DNA from: Denitratimonas yunnanensis (SeqCode)
GTDB taxonomy: Bacteria > Pseudomonadota > Gammaproteobacteria > Xanthomonadales > Xanthomonadaceae
Assembly: GCA_026410415.1 (NCBI GenBank)
Contig: JAPMLR010000001.1
Coordinates: 682,001 to 746,000 of the forward strand
DNA: 64,000 nucleotides
Direction: 5' to 3'
Shown here: positions 47,668-57,096 of the stretch, in pieces
Numbering within the stretch: position 1 is the first letter of the stretch
Layout of the letters: each line of letters opens with the position of its first letter
Made by a program: the position numbers and the translations under genes
Notes under the pieces: model-generated
Databases searched by the model: none
What the model was told of the DNA's origin: nothing
The model's input: only the letters and a program-made list of their open reading frames with translations

Positions 47668-49125
47668 TCAGCGCCGCGAACATCCGGACAACGACAACCG
47701 TTGACCCGGCTTGATCAAGTACTTCGGCGCACGGATGCCGTTGGTGTTGGCCAGCCCTTGCACCGTGCACCCGTGGCGATGGGCGATGCCGTGCAGCGAA
47801 TCGCCCTTCCGGATCGTGTAGCTGCCGCCGCCCGTGGCGCGCGACGCCACGCTGGGCGCCACCGGCGGCCGGGCATCATGCAGTTCGCGGCTCATCGCCA
47901 GCATCGGTCCGTCCTGGCATTGGCGCAGATAGGCCTCCAGCGCCGCCGCCGGCAACTCCAGCTCGGTCCCGACCGGCAAGCGGCGTCCGGCCTCCCAACG
48001 GGCGTTGAGGTTGCGGAGGTGACGGAACCAGCCACGCGGGTTGCCGTGCTGACCGATGCACACGCTCAGCTCATTGATCGACATTTCCTGTTTCAGCGTG
48101 ATCGACACGGGACTGGCGTCGTACTGCGCAAAACTCAGGTTGTACCGTTCCGGATGCAGGAACAGCCACGCGGCCGCCAGCACCATCGGTACGTATTCGC
48201 GGGTTTCCGCCGGCAATGCATTGAACACCTGCGGGCTCCAGAAATCCTTGGCTCCCTTGTTGGAAAGCCGTGCGATCCGGCCTTCGCCACCGTTGTAGGC
48301 GGCCAGCGCCAGCGCGAGGTTGCCGTTGAGCTCGGCAAAACGCTCGTTGAGGTAGGCCGCATTGGCGCGCGTCGATTCCGCCGGGTCGAAACGCAGGTCG
48401 AAACTCCCGCCCCGGTTGAGGCCGAAGCGCGCGCCGGTGGCCGGCATGAATTGCAGCGGCCCGGCCGCACCGGCGCGTGAGACCGCGTGCACGCGCCCAC
48501 CCGATTCCTTCGCCATGATGCCGAACAGCAGCGCCTCGGGCAGGCCGGTCTTTTCGTACTCGGGGAACATGCGATGCCGCATGTACTGGTAGTTCTCCCA
48601 GGTATCGAGCAGCTGCGGCCGCATCCAGGTAAGCCACTCTTCCATCGCCGCCTTCACCGGCTCGTTGAGCTCGATCACCTTGGCCAGGTCCGTGCCATTG
48701 AGCATCGCCACGGTGCGTGCCGACTGCGGCAACACCAGCAGCACCGGCGAACCGCCCTCGCCCACCAGATCACCGTTGCCGTTGACGGGATCGGCATCTT
48801 CTGTGGCACCCACCAGATAGCGGCCCTGACGCAACAGCAGTGCATCCTGCGCGGCCAGCACCCGACGCACGTCGCAACCGGACTGCTCCAGACACTCATC
48901 GGCGATCTGGCGCAACTCGGCACGGGCCGCGCCGAACTCGGTCGCCGCCGCAGCGGCATCGCCCTGCTCGTAGCGCGCCACCGCGGTGTCGAACCGGGCC
49001 GTGGCGGCATCGATACGGGCATACAGCGTGTTGAGCGCAGCGTCGGAGATCGGCGCGACCGACTTTGTCGGGCCGGCGGCGCATCCGGCCAGCAGCATCA
49101 AGGGCAACAACAAGGTGGCGCGCAT
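47668..49125 (-). CDS. lytic transglycosylase lipoprotein with LysM (MltD-like)
   Basis: The 485-residue protein has a lipobox (LLAGC, Cys15). An N-terminal helical region (about 20-190) precedes an SLT domain with GIMAKESGGR (catalytic Glu), SRAGAAGPLQFMPATG and ALAAYNGGEGRI. A LysM peptidoglycan-binding repeat (SYTIRKGDSLHGIAHRHG) lies at the end, near residues 435-480. It cleaves glycan strands to 1,6-anhydro-muropeptides at the outer membrane. MltD of E. coli has two LysM repeats; one is certain here. It is 68 bp upstream of exbB on the same strand. Confidence 0.9.
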   Translation of the reverse strand: MRATLLLPLMLLAGCAAGPTKSVAPISDAALNTLYARIDAATARFDTAVARYEQGDAAAAATEFGAARAELRQIADECLEQSGCDVRRVLAAQDALLLRQGRYLVGATEDADPVNGNGDLVGEGGSPVLLVLPQSARTVAMLNGTDLAKVIELNEPVKAAMEEWLTWMRPQLLDTWENYQYMRHRMFPEYEKTGLPEALLFGIMAKESGGRVHAVSRAGAAGPLQFMPATGARFGLNRGGSFDLRFDPAESTRANAAYLNERFAELNGNLALALAAYNGGEGRIARLSNKGAKDFWSPQVFNALPAETREYVPMVLAAAWLFLHPERYNLSFAQYDASPVSITLKQEMSINELSVCIGQHGNPRGWFRHLRNLNARWEAGRRLPVGTELELPAAALEAYLRQCQDGPMLAMSRELHDARPPVAPSVASRATGGGSYTIRKGDSLHGIAHRHGCTVQGLANTNGIRAPKYLIKPGQRLSLSGCSRR

Positions 49126-49485
49126 CCGATGTATCCGAAAGAAGCAAACGCGCGAGCCTACTGAGCCCTCTGCGATGCGGCAAGCACGGATCCGTCGACC
49201 GGAGCGGAATCACCCATCCGACGCATCACCTGTCATCCGGTACGTTGTCGCATCAGCCGCAGGCCATATTCCTGCGCAGATTTGCGCACATATGTACAGA
49301 AAACAGGAAATCGCCGCATCCCCGAATCGGGATCTGCCCGGCACCGGACCGACAGCGAAAATCCCGTCACTGAGCCATTTCCTTATCAAACAATGCGTTG
49401 CCGTATGGAAACAACCCGACACCTTGTCAGCACAAATCACCATTCAAGGGTGCAGAATCGCTGCTTTCCCCGTTGCACGACCACC
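49126..49485. other. 360-bp divergent intergenic region before mltD-like and fabA genes
   Basis: No gene is visible. The region must hold both divergent promoters. A palindrome ACATATGT at 49288-49295, within GCGCACATATGTACAG, resembles the spacing of FabR-type operators (TGTAC half), but the match is imperfect. An A/T-rich stretch near 49380-49440 is the likely fabA promoter, without a clear box pair. Confidence 0.45.
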
Positions 49486-50001
49486 ATGAATCGACCCCAT
49501 TCCTATGATCGCGAGCAACTTCTGGCCTGTGCCCGTGGCGAGTTGTTCGGCCCCGGCAACGCGCGCCTGCCGGCGCCGCCGATGCTCATGTTCGACCGCA
49601 TCACCCACATCGGCACCGAGGGCGGCAAGTACGGCAAGGGCCTGATCCAGGCCGAGCTGGATATCCGTCCGGACCTGTGGTTTTTCCCCTGCCATTTCGA
49701 GGGCGATCCGGTGATGCCAGGCTGCCTCGGGCTGGATGCGATGTGGCAGCTGTGCGGCTTCTATCTGCCATGGCTGGGCGCACCGGGCCGTGGCCGGGCG
49801 CTGGGGGTGGGCCAGGTCAAGTTCACCGGCCAGGTGCTGCCCACGGCCAAGCTGGTCAGCTACGAACTGCACGTGCGCCGGGTCATGCGCGGCAAGCTGG
49901 AACTGATCATCGCCGACGGCAGCACCCTGGTGGATGGGCGCGAGATCTACACCGCCGAGGACCTGCGCGTGGGCCTGTTCACTTCGACCGATGGGTTCTG
50001 A
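49486..50001 (+). CDS. fabA: 3-hydroxyacyl-[acyl-carrier-protein] dehydratase/isomerase FabA
   Basis: The 171-residue protein shows the hot-dog fold active site: His70 in [13 protein letters not shown] and Asp84 in LGLDAMW, numbered as in E. coli FabA. It dehydrates 3-hydroxydecanoyl-ACP and isomerises trans-2 to cis-3, starting unsaturated fatty acid synthesis. It lies three bases before fabB and forms a fabAB operon, the usual arrangement in many gammaproteobacteria. Confidence 0.96.
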   Translation: MNRPHSYDREQLLACARGELFGPGNARLPAPPMLMFDRITHIGTEGGKYGKGLIQAELDIRPDLWFFPCHFEGDPVMPGCLGLDAMWQLCGFYLPWLGAPGRGRALGVGQVKFTGQVLPTAKLVSYELHVRRVMRGKLELIIADGSTLVDGREIYTAEDLRVGLFTSTDGF

Positions 50002-50004
50002 GTC

Positions 50005-51240
50005 ATGAATGCAATTTCCAAGCGCCGCGTGGTGGTCACCGGCTTCGGCATCACCTCCTGCCTGGGCAACGACGCCGACAGCGTCAGCGCCTCGCTGCGC
50101 CAGATGCGCGCCGGCATCCGCGCTGTACCCGAATACGCCGAGCTGGGCCTGCGCAGCCAGGTCGCCGGCTGGCCGGACATCGATCTGAACGAGCAGATCG
50201 ACCGCAAGCTCAAGCGTTTCATGGGCGATGCGGCGGGCTTCGCCTATGTCGCGGCGCGCGATGCGATCGCCGACGCCGGCCTTTCCGATGAGCAGGTGCG
50301 CGATATCCGCACCGGCCTGATCGCAGGTTCCGGCGGCGGTTCTCCACAGTGGCAGATCGAAACCGGCGACCTGCTGCGCAACAAGGGCGTGCGCAAGGTC
50401 GGCCCGTACATGGTGCCGCGTTCGATGGGTTCGACTGTCTCGGCCACGCTCTCCACCGCGTTCGGCATCCGTGGCCTGAGCTATTCGATTTCCGCCGCCT
50501 GCGCGACCTCCGCGCATTGCATCGGTGCGGCCGCCGACCTGATCCGTCACGGCGCGCAGGACGTGATCCTGGCCGGTGGCGGCGAGGAACTGCACTGGGG
50601 CATGACCACGCAGTTCGATGCGATGGGCGCACTGTCGAGCAAGCGCAACGACACTCCGCACAGCGCCTCGCGCCCCTACGATGCGGACCGCGACGGCTTC
50701 GTCATCGCCGGCGGCGGCGGCATGCTGGTGTTGGAAGACTACGAACACGCCAAGGCGCGCGGCGCGAAGATCCACGCCGAACTGGTCGGCTACGGCGTCA
50801 CGTCCGATGGCGTGGACATGGTCGCCCCGTCCGGTGAAGGCGCGGTGCGCTGCATGCGCATGGCACTGGCTGGCCTGCATGGCGAAGCAGTCGGAAACAT
50901 CGGCTACCTCAACACCCACGGCACCTCCACCCCGCTGGGCGATGTGATCGAACTGCAATCGGTGCGCGAAGTGTTCGGTGAGGCGCTCCCGCCGATTTCC
51001 TCGACCAAGGCCCTGAGCGGCCACTCGCTCGGCGCGGCCAGCGTGCACGAGGCGATCTTCTGCCTGCTGATGATGCGCGACGGCTTCATCGCAGGCTCGG
51101 CCAACATCGACACGCTGGATCCGAAGGTCGAAGGCTTCCCGATCGTGCGGGAAACCCGCGAGGCCAGCTTGAACACCGTGATGTCCAACAGCTTCGGCTT
51201 CGGCGGCACCAACGCCAGCCTGGTGTTCGCACGAATCTGA
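50005..51240 (+). CDS. fabB: 3-oxoacyl-[acyl-carrier-protein] synthase I
   Basis: A 411-residue ketosynthase. The nucleophile is Cys166 in [10 protein letters not shown]. The two histidines are in [12 protein letters not shown] and ALSGHSLGA, and the GSTVSATL loop is typical of FabB. It elongates the cis-3-decenoyl-ACP made by FabA. A GC-rich hairpin follows the stop. Confidence 0.95.
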   Translation: MNAISKRRVVVTGFGITSCLGNDADSVSASLRQMRAGIRAVPEYAELGLRSQVAGWPDIDLNEQIDRKLKRFMGDAAGFAYVAARDAIADAGLSDEQVRDIRTGLIAGSGGGSPQWQIETGDLLRNKGVRKVGPYMVPRSMGSTVSATLSTAFGIRGLSYSISAACATSAHCIGAAADLIRHGAQDVILAGGGEELHWGMTTQFDAMGALSSKRNDTPHSASRPYDADRDGFVIAGGGGMLVLEDYEHAKARGAKIHAELVGYGVTSDGVDMVAPSGEGAVRCMRMALAGLHGEAVGNIGYLNTHGTSTPLGDVIELQSVREVFGEALPPISSTKALSGHSLGAASVHEAIFCLLMMRDGFIAGSANIDTLDPKVEGFPIVRETREASLNTVMSNSFGFGGTNASLVFARI

Positions 51241-51256
51241 CTCGCACGGGCACACG

Positions 51257-51291
51257 CCGCCGGCGCGGATGAGCGATCACCGCGCCGGCGG
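51257..51291 (+). terminator. hairpin after fabB
   Basis: CCGCCGGCGCGG and CCGCGCCGGCGG form a perfect 12-bp stem with an 11-base loop, 16 bases after the fabB stop. There is no T-run. Confidence 0.6.
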
Positions 51292-51412
51292 AAGCAATAC
51301 CGCACCATCGTTGTTCTCGCCACGACGCTGCGCGCAACGAACGCCGGCTGGCCTCGGCGTCCTTCACGGGGCGAGACTCTGGCCCGAACCGATCCGCTGT
51401 GCGGCGCCTGCT

Positions 51413-52480
51413 TCACCCCTCACCGAACACTGGCTCCAGCAACCGGAACGTTCCCGCATCGGCATCCATTTCCACCCGGCCGCCGACCGGCACGATGAAC
51501 TGCCGCGGGATGTGGCCGATCATCGCGCCCCGGTAGGCCGGAATGCCGAGCGGCTTGATATGCTCGTCGAGGATCTGGTCCAGGCTCAGCGAGCCGTGGG
51601 TTTCACCCGGCGAGCAATCGGTGCAGTGACCGAAGATGAAGCCGGCGATGCGCTGCAGCGCACCGGAGAGCCGCAACGTGGTCAGCATCCGGTCGATGCG
51701 ATACGGTGCCTCGGCCACATCCTCCAGGAACAGGATGCGGCCGCTGAAATCCGGCAGGTACGGCGTGCCGGACAGTGCACTGAGCACGGCCAGGTTGCCG
51801 CCCAGCAGCTCCCCCCGGGCACGTCCCGGCGTGATCGTCAGGGTGCGGTCGCGGCGCGGCACCAGTTCGTCGCCGGCATCCGGTTGGTTGCGGTAGTGCA
51901 TCAGCTCGCGCCGGAAAAACACGCGGCGAAACTGGTCGGCGTTGAAGCTGTTCCAACTGCCGCTGCCGTTCGGGCCATGAAAGCTGACCAGTCCGCATTG
52001 CGCCTGGATCGCGCAGTGCAATGCGGTGATGTCCGAATAGCCCAGTAACGCCTTCGGATTGGCACGGATCGCGGCGTAATCCAGCATCGGCAACAGCCGC
52101 GCCGCGCCCGAACCACCCCGCAGCGCGATGACTGCGCGGATGCTTTCATCGGCGAAGGCGGCGTTTATGTCGGCCGCGCGTTGCGCATCGGTGCCGGCCA
52201 GATGGCCGTGACGCGCCGCAACATGCGCACCAGCGTGCACCTCAAACCCGAGTGCCTGCATCACTTCCTGCGCCAATTGCAGATCCAGCCGGTCCACATG
52301 GGCCGAGGACGGACTGACCAGCGCCACGCGGTCGCCCGGACTCAACGCCAGCGGCAGCAGACGTTGCGGCGTTGTCGGCGCAACCGATGCGCCTTCGCTG
52401 CTCCCGGCCCGAGCGATGCCGCCCAGCGACAGCCCGATGCCTGCCGCTGCCGCGCCCACGATGAATTCACGTCTGTCCAT
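51413..52480 (-). CDS. exported S66 family LD-carboxypeptidase
   Basis: The product is 355 residues starting at MDRREFIVGAAAAGIGLS, an export signal with an RR pair that suits the Tat route. ATG 52480 has GCAGG four bases upstream; ATG 52492 is an alternative. S66 features are VALVSPSSAHVDR, ALRGGSGAARLLPMLD, LGYSDITALH (nucleophile Ser), FLEDVAEAPYRI (Glu) and GAMIGHIP (His). LD-carboxypeptidases remove the terminal D-alanine of tetrapeptides in murein recycling. E. coli LdcA is cytoplasmic, so the export signal is notable: this form probably acts in the periplasm. Confidence 0.88.
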   Translation of the reverse strand: MDRREFIVGAAAAGIGLSLGGIARAGSSEGASVAPTTPQRLLPLALSPGDRVALVSPSSAHVDRLDLQLAQEVMQALGFEVHAGAHVAARHGHLAGTDAQRAADINAAFADESIRAVIALRGGSGAARLLPMLDYAAIRANPKALLGYSDITALHCAIQAQCGLVSFHGPNGSGSWNSFNADQFRRVFFRRELMHYRNQPDAGDELVPRRDRTLTITPGRARGELLGGNLAVLSALSGTPYLPDFSGRILFLEDVAEAPYRIDRMLTTLRLSGALQRIAGFIFGHCTDCSPGETHGSLSLDQILDEHIKPLGIPAYRGAMIGHIPRQFIVPVGGRVEMDADAGTFRLLEPVFGEG

Positions 52481-52670
52481 GTCGCCTGCCATGATTCGGG
52501 AACCGGCACAGCTTATTCGACTCGGTGCGCGACGTTGTCCGGTGCTCGAACAGAATGGCTTGAATCCGCCGATGCCCAGCAGTTCTGACCCGTGCGGCAT
52601 GGCGCATGGCCGAATGTCTCGGCTCCAGTGCGGCGACGGCCCGCGCGTTCAGTTTCCTGACGGCACCCTC

Positions 52671-52676
52671 TAGAAT
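52671..52676 (+). promoter_or_regulatory. possible -10 box of the HerA-like gene
   Basis: TAGAAT lies 35 bases before the GTG start, with TTCAGT 17 bases upstream as a weak -35. Confidence 0.4.
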
Positions 52677-52710
52677 CCACCTCGTCTTCATCCCCTGACG
52701 GAACCCGCCC

Positions 52711-54228
52711 GTGAACCAGATCCTCGTCGGCAAGTCCATCACCACCCCCGACAGTGGCCAGGTCAACCTGCTCGCCAAGTATGGCAACCGCCATGGTTTG
52801 GTCGCCGGTGCCACCGGCACCGGCAAATCAGTGACGCTGATGGTGCTGGCCGAAGGCTTTTCGCGTCAGGGCGTGCCGGTGTTCCTGGCCGACGTGAAGG
52901 GCGACATCGCCGGCCTGGCGGTACCGGGCACCAGCAACGAAAAGCTCTTGGCCCGGGCCGAACAGATCGGCATCGACGGCTACGGCAACGAAGGCAACCC
53001 GACCGTGTTCTGGGACGTGTTCGGCAAGGACGGCCATCCGGTACGCGCCACGATCTCCGAGATCGGCCCCACCTTGCTGGGCCGCATGCTCGAACTCAAC
53101 GACACGCAATCGGGCGTGCTCGACATCGTGTTCAAGCTGGCCGACGACAATGGCTGGCTGCTGCTGGACATCGACGACCTGCGTTCGCTGCTGAACTTCG
53201 CCGCCGAAGAACGCAAGGACATTTCCACCCGCTACGGCCTGATCAGCCCGGCCTCGATCGGCGCCATCCAGCGCGCCCTGCTGCGGCTGGAACAGGACGG
53301 CGGCAACCAGTTCTTCGGCGAACCGGCGCTGGATCTGGCCGACCTGATGCGCACCGATTTTTCCGGCCGCGGCATCATCAACATCCTCGCCGCCGACAAG
53401 CTGATCCTCAAACCGCGCCTGTATTCCACCTTCCTGCTGTGGCTGCTGTCCGAGCTGTTCGAAAACCTGCCGGAAGTGGGCGACCTGGACCGCCCGAAAC
53501 TGGTCTTCATCTTCGACGAAGCGCACCTGCTGTTCGACGACGCGCCGCCGGCGCTGCGCCAGCGCGTGGAACAGGTGATCCGCATCATCCGCTCCAAGGG
53601 CGTGGGCGTGTATTTCTGCTCGCAGTTCCCCGACGACGTGCCCACCGAAATCCTCGGCCAGCTCGGCAACCGCGTGCAGCACGCGCTGCGTGCGTTCACG
53701 CCGCGCGACCAAAAGGCGGTGAAGACGGCCGCTCAAACCTTCGTGCAGAACCCGCACCTGGATGTGGTCCAGACGATTTCGCAACTCGGAACCGGCGAAG
53801 CCCTGACCTCGATGCTGATGGACAAGGGCATTCCCTCGCCGGTGGAAAAGACCCTGATCTGCCCGCCACGCTGCCGCATGGGTGCGATCACGCCCGAAGA
53901 ACGCGCCACGATCCGCAGCCGCAGCCCGGTCGGCGGCCGCTACGACACGCCCGTCAACCGCGAATCCGCGCACGAAATCCTGCTGCGCCGCGCCGAGGAA
54001 CTGACCGCCGCCAAAGCCGCCGAGACCGAAGCCAAGGCGCAGGCCAAGGCCAAACCGGCCGAGCCCGAAAACGGCGGCATGGGGCAAAAGGTCAACGAAT
54101 GGCTGTTCGGCACCAAGCGCCGCCAGGGCGTGGTCGACACCATGGCCAAGCAGACCGCCCGCACCGTCGGCACCAAACTCGGCAACCAGATTTTGCGTGG
54201 CGTGCTGGGCGGGATCTTCAAGAAGTGA
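52711..54228 (+). CDS. HerA/YjgR-like (DUF853) ATPase
   Basis: A 505-residue protein starting with GTG. It has the Walker A GATGTGKSVTLM near residue 35-43, the Walker B FIFDEAHLLF and the arginine-rich later segment. The DUF853 features are LLAKYGNRHGLVAG, DVKGDIAGLA and ICPPRCRMG. The C-terminal 70 residues are an alanine/lysine-rich helix (AKAAETEAKAQAKAKPAE) then a basic tail. DUF853 proteins are HerA-related ring ATPases of unknown role. It stands alone; no NurA-like nuclease lies nearby, so a DNA-end-processing pair is not indicated. Confidence 0.9.
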   Translation: MNQILVGKSITTPDSGQVNLLAKYGNRHGLVAGATGTGKSVTLMVLAEGFSRQGVPVFLADVKGDIAGLAVPGTSNEKLLARAEQIGIDGYGNEGNPTVFWDVFGKDGHPVRATISEIGPTLLGRMLELNDTQSGVLDIVFKLADDNGWLLLDIDDLRSLLNFAAEERKDISTRYGLISPASIGAIQRALLRLEQDGGNQFFGEPALDLADLMRTDFSGRGIINILAADKLILKPRLYSTFLLWLLSELFENLPEVGDLDRPKLVFIFDEAHLLFDDAPPALRQRVEQVIRIIRSKGVGVYFCSQFPDDVPTEILGQLGNRVQHALRAFTPRDQKAVKTAAQTFVQNPHLDVVQTISQLGTGEALTSMLMDKGIPSPVEKTLICPPRCRMGAITPEERATIRSRSPVGGRYDTPVNRESAHEILLRRAEELTAAKAAETEAKAQAKAKPAEPENGGMGQKVNEWLFGTKRRQGVVDTMAKQTARTVGTKLGNQILRGVLGGIFKK

Positions 54229-54378
54229 TGGGCAAACAGGCCACGCCTTGACACACCCTCATCGCGGCCGACGACGCCGCGTATTCCAGGGGTCACCCGG
54301 CTGCCATTTTTTCCGCAACGCGCCTACACTTCCGCCGCCGGAATCATCCGGCCAACGACACCCCATACCGAGGTCCCA

Positions 54379-54705
54379 ATGCGCCACATCACCACCCTTG
54401 CCCTGGCCCTGAGCCTGCTCTCGTTTGCCGCCATGGCGGAGGAGTACACCTTCGTCGTCGAGAACAACGCCGACCAGCGCATCGTCAAGATCGAAGTGTC
54501 CGAGGACGGCGATGAGTGGGCCTACTTCGACATCGGCCGCGGCATCCCGTCCGGCGAGTCGGTGACGCTGGCCTGGGACGAAAGCACCAACGACAGCGAC
54601 TGCGAGTGGATGTTCCGCGCCACCTTTTCCGGTGGCGACATGCTCGAATCGGACTGGGTGAACTTCTGCGAAGACGACGTCGTCATGACGTTCGAATTCG
54701 ACTGA
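54379..54705 (+). CDS. small exported acidic protein of unknown function
   Basis: A 108-residue protein with a clear signal peptide (1-20, MRHITTLALALSLLSFAAMA). The mature 88 residues are strongly acidic, rich in Asp, Glu and Trp, with two cysteines (NDSDCEW and NFCEDD) that could form a disulfide. They read as a small beta-sandwich. I recognise no family. A TACACT box at 54325-54330 may be its promoter, and a T-run terminator follows, so it is a single-gene unit. Confidence 0.65.
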   Translation: MRHITTLALALSLLSFAAMAEEYTFVVENNADQRIVKIEVSEDGDEWAYFDIGRGIPSGESVTLAWDESTNDSDCEWMFRATFSGGDMLESDWVNFCEDDVVMTFEFD

Positions 54706-54729
54706 TCGCCACGCGACATCGAAGAAGAA

Positions 54730-54756
54730 CGGGCACCCGAGGGTGCCCGTTTTTTT
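54730..54756 (+). terminator. intrinsic terminator after the small acidic protein gene
   Basis: CGGGCACCC and GGGTGCCCG form a 9-bp stem, with a 2-base gap that will open to a larger loop, followed by seven T residues. On the other strand the flank is TTCTTCTTC, so it may also stop the convergent alkene reductase gene. Confidence 0.9.
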
Positions 54757-54791
54757 GCCCACGTGACCATCAGGGGATATCGGACAGCAGA

Positions 54792-55904
54792 TCAATCCAG
54801 CGCCGGATAGTCGGTGTAGCCTGCCTCGCCACCACCATAAAGCGTCGTCTTTTCCAGTGCATTCAACGGGGCGTTCTCGCGCAGGCGGCGGACAAGATCG
54901 GGGTTGGCGATGAAGGCGCGGCCGAAGGCGATGGCGTCGGCGTGGCCGGCGGCGATGGCGGCGTCGGCCAGTTCGCGGGTGTAGCCGTTGTTGAGGATCC
55001 AGGCGCCCTGCCCGCCGGCATCGCGGTAGGCATTGCGCAGGGCGTGGTAGTCGAACGGCGTGTCGCCTTGCTGGAAGTCGCGCGCGCCGCCGGTGGCGCC
55101 TTCGATCACATGCACGAAGGCCAGATCGTGCCGTGCCAGTGATCGGGCGACGGCTTCGAACAGCGGCTGTGGATCCGGGTCGGCAGCGTCGTTGGCCGGG
55201 GTCACCGGCGAGATACGGATGCCGGTGCGTTCGCCACCGATCACGGCAGCCACGGCGGCCACGACTTCATCCATGAAGCGAACCCGGTTTTCGATGCTGC
55301 CGCCGTATTCGTCGCTGCGCCGGTTGCTGCCGGCGCGCAGGAACTGGTCGATCAGGTAGCCGTTGGCGCCATGCAGTTCCACGCCGTCGAAGCCGGCATC
55401 GACTGCCGCACGGGCGGCGCGCGCGTAGTCCTGCACGATGGCGGGAATTTCCCCGATCTCCAGCGCGCGCGGGGCCGAGGTCGGCACGAACTCGCCGCTG
55501 CCATCGGGCTTGAGGATGTAGGTCTTGGCCTCGGCGGTGATGGCGGAAGGTGCGACCGGATCGGCACCACCAGGTTGCAGCGAGACATGCGATATCCGGC
55601 CCACATGCCAGAGCTGGGCCACGATGCGGCCGCCGGCGGCATGCACGGCGGCGGTGATGCGGCGCCAGCCGTCCAGTTGCGCCGGCTCGTACAGCCCCGG
55701 CACATCGGCATAACCCTGGCCCTGCTGGGTGATGGCCACGCCTTCGCTGACGATCAGGCCGGCGCTGGCGCGCTGTGCGTAATAGGTTTCCACCATCGCG
55801 CCGGGCACGCCGTTGGGCGAGCGATTGCGCGTCAGCGGCGCCATCACGATGCGATTGGAAAGGTGCAACGCACCGGCGATCAATGGATCGAAAAGCGAGG
55901 CCAT
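54792..55904 (-). CDS. Old Yellow Enzyme family alkene reductase
   Basis: The 370-residue protein starts MASLFDPLIAGALHLSNRIV; the open frame upstream is unconserved. FMN-binding and catalytic motifs are APLTRNRSPNG, LWHVGRISHVSLQPGG, DAGFDGVELHGANGYLIDQF (His and Asn substrate pair), RRSDEYGGSIENR and DAIAFGRAFIANPDLV. It reduces activated alkenes, nitro compounds or nitrate esters with NADPH. It diverges from a metal/siderophore ABC transporter operon, with 133 bp between. Confidence 0.93.
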   Translation of the reverse strand: MASLFDPLIAGALHLSNRIVMAPLTRNRSPNGVPGAMVETYYAQRASAGLIVSEGVAITQQGQGYADVPGLYEPAQLDGWRRITAAVHAAGGRIVAQLWHVGRISHVSLQPGGADPVAPSAITAEAKTYILKPDGSGEFVPTSAPRALEIGEIPAIVQDYARAARAAVDAGFDGVELHGANGYLIDQFLRAGSNRRSDEYGGSIENRVRFMDEVVAAVAAVIGGERTGIRISPVTPANDAADPDPQPLFEAVARSLARHDLAFVHVIEGATGGARDFQQGDTPFDYHALRNAYRDAGGQGAWILNNGYTRELADAAIAAGHADAIAFGRAFIANPDLVRRLRENAPLNALEKTTLYGGGEAGYTDYPALD

Positions 55905-56037
55905 GGGTGCACTCCGAAGCAGAAGGGATCGACAAGCATGCGCGAGCGTCATGCAGTGCGGCAAGCTGCATGCATGACATCCGTGGTTGCTGTCGCATGC
56001 CTTCGCTCGCGTCGAGGTTGCTGCCAAGATAGGCAGC

Positions 56038-57096
56038 ATGAAACGACGCGATCTGTTGCAGACGCTGGCATGGACACCACTGCTCGCCGCCGGGGCCAGT
56101 CGTGCCGACACGGGTGCGAGCGCAGCCGGCTCGCTTGTCACGGCATTCGGCACCCTGCCGGGACCGACGCGCATCACGCGCGTGTTCGCCACCGGCGCAC
56201 CGGCCGGCGTGCTGGTTTACGTACTCGCGCCGGACAAGCTGCTGGGCTGGCCGTCGCAACTGGATGACGTGGCGCGGCGCCTGCTTCCGAACGTGGCTGC
56301 CGACTTGCCGCACCTGGGGCGCCTTTCCGGTCGTGGCAGCACGGTGACCACCGAAGCGCTTCTGGCATTGCGCCCGGATCTGGTGCTCGACGCGGGCACG
56401 GTCGATCCCACGCATCGTTCCGGCGCGGAACGGGTCTGGCGCCAGACCGGCCTGCCTTACGCGTTGATCGATGGGCGTCTCGCCGATACCCCCGCGCAAC
56501 TGCGCGAAACTGCCCGACTGCTCGGTGCGGCGAAGCGCGGCGAACAACTCGCGAACGAAGCGCAACGCCTGCTCGACCTCACCCACGAGGTGCTCGCCGG
56601 CATCAGCGATGCCGAACGTCCGCGGGTGTATTACGGCCGAGGCCCCGACGGGCTGGAAACCGGCCTGCAGGATTCGATAAACATGGAAGCGATCGAACTG
56701 GCCGGGGCCCGCAACGTCGCCGCGCAGGCCGGGCGTGGCGGCCTGACCCAGGTGTCGATGGAACAGATCCTCGCGTGGAATCCCGAGGTGGTGCTCACGC
56801 AATCCCCGGAGTTCGCGTGGCACGTGCACCGCGATCCGCTCTGGCGCAACGTGGCGGCGGCCCGCCAGCGACGCGTGCATCTGGCCCCCCGGTTTCCGTT
56901 CGGCTGGCTCGATGGCCCACCGGGCATCAATCGGATCCTCGGCCTGCCGTGGCTGTTGTCGAAACTGCATCCGGGGCGTCATCCGGCACTGGCACCGACA
57001 ACGACGCGCGATACGCTCGATGCGTTGCACCGCCTGTTCTACGGCAGTGCGCTGCCGGACGGCGTGCTGGACGATCCAGCGAACGAGGCCGCGTGA
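56038..57096 (+). CDS. ABC transporter substrate-binding protein (FecB/BtuF type)
   Basis: A 352-residue exported protein starting MKRRDLLQTLAWTPLLAAG, a signal with a KRR stretch that suits Tat or Sec export. The two-lobed periplasmic-binding fold is shown by RVFATGAPAGVLVYVLAPDK, LLALRPDLVLDAG and ILAWNPEVVLTQS. The end PRFPFGWLDGPPGINRILG is typical of metal- or metallophore-binding members. The ligand is not known; iron siderophore, molybdate or cobalamin are possible. It is the first gene of a three-gene importer overlapping the permease gene by four bases. Confidence 0.85.
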   Translation: MKRRDLLQTLAWTPLLAAGASRADTGASAAGSLVTAFGTLPGPTRITRVFATGAPAGVLVYVLAPDKLLGWPSQLDDVARRLLPNVAADLPHLGRLSGRGSTVTTEALLALRPDLVLDAGTVDPTHRSGAERVWRQTGLPYALIDGRLADTPAQLRETARLLGAAKRGEQLANEAQRLLDLTHEVLAGISDAERPRVYYGRGPDGLETGLQDSINMEAIELAGARNVAAQAGRGGLTQVSMEQILAWNPEVVLTQSPEFAWHVHRDPLWRNVAAARQRRVHLAPRFPFGWLDGPPGINRILGLPWLLSKLHPGRHPALAPTTTRDTLDALHRLFYGSALPDGVLDDPANEAA

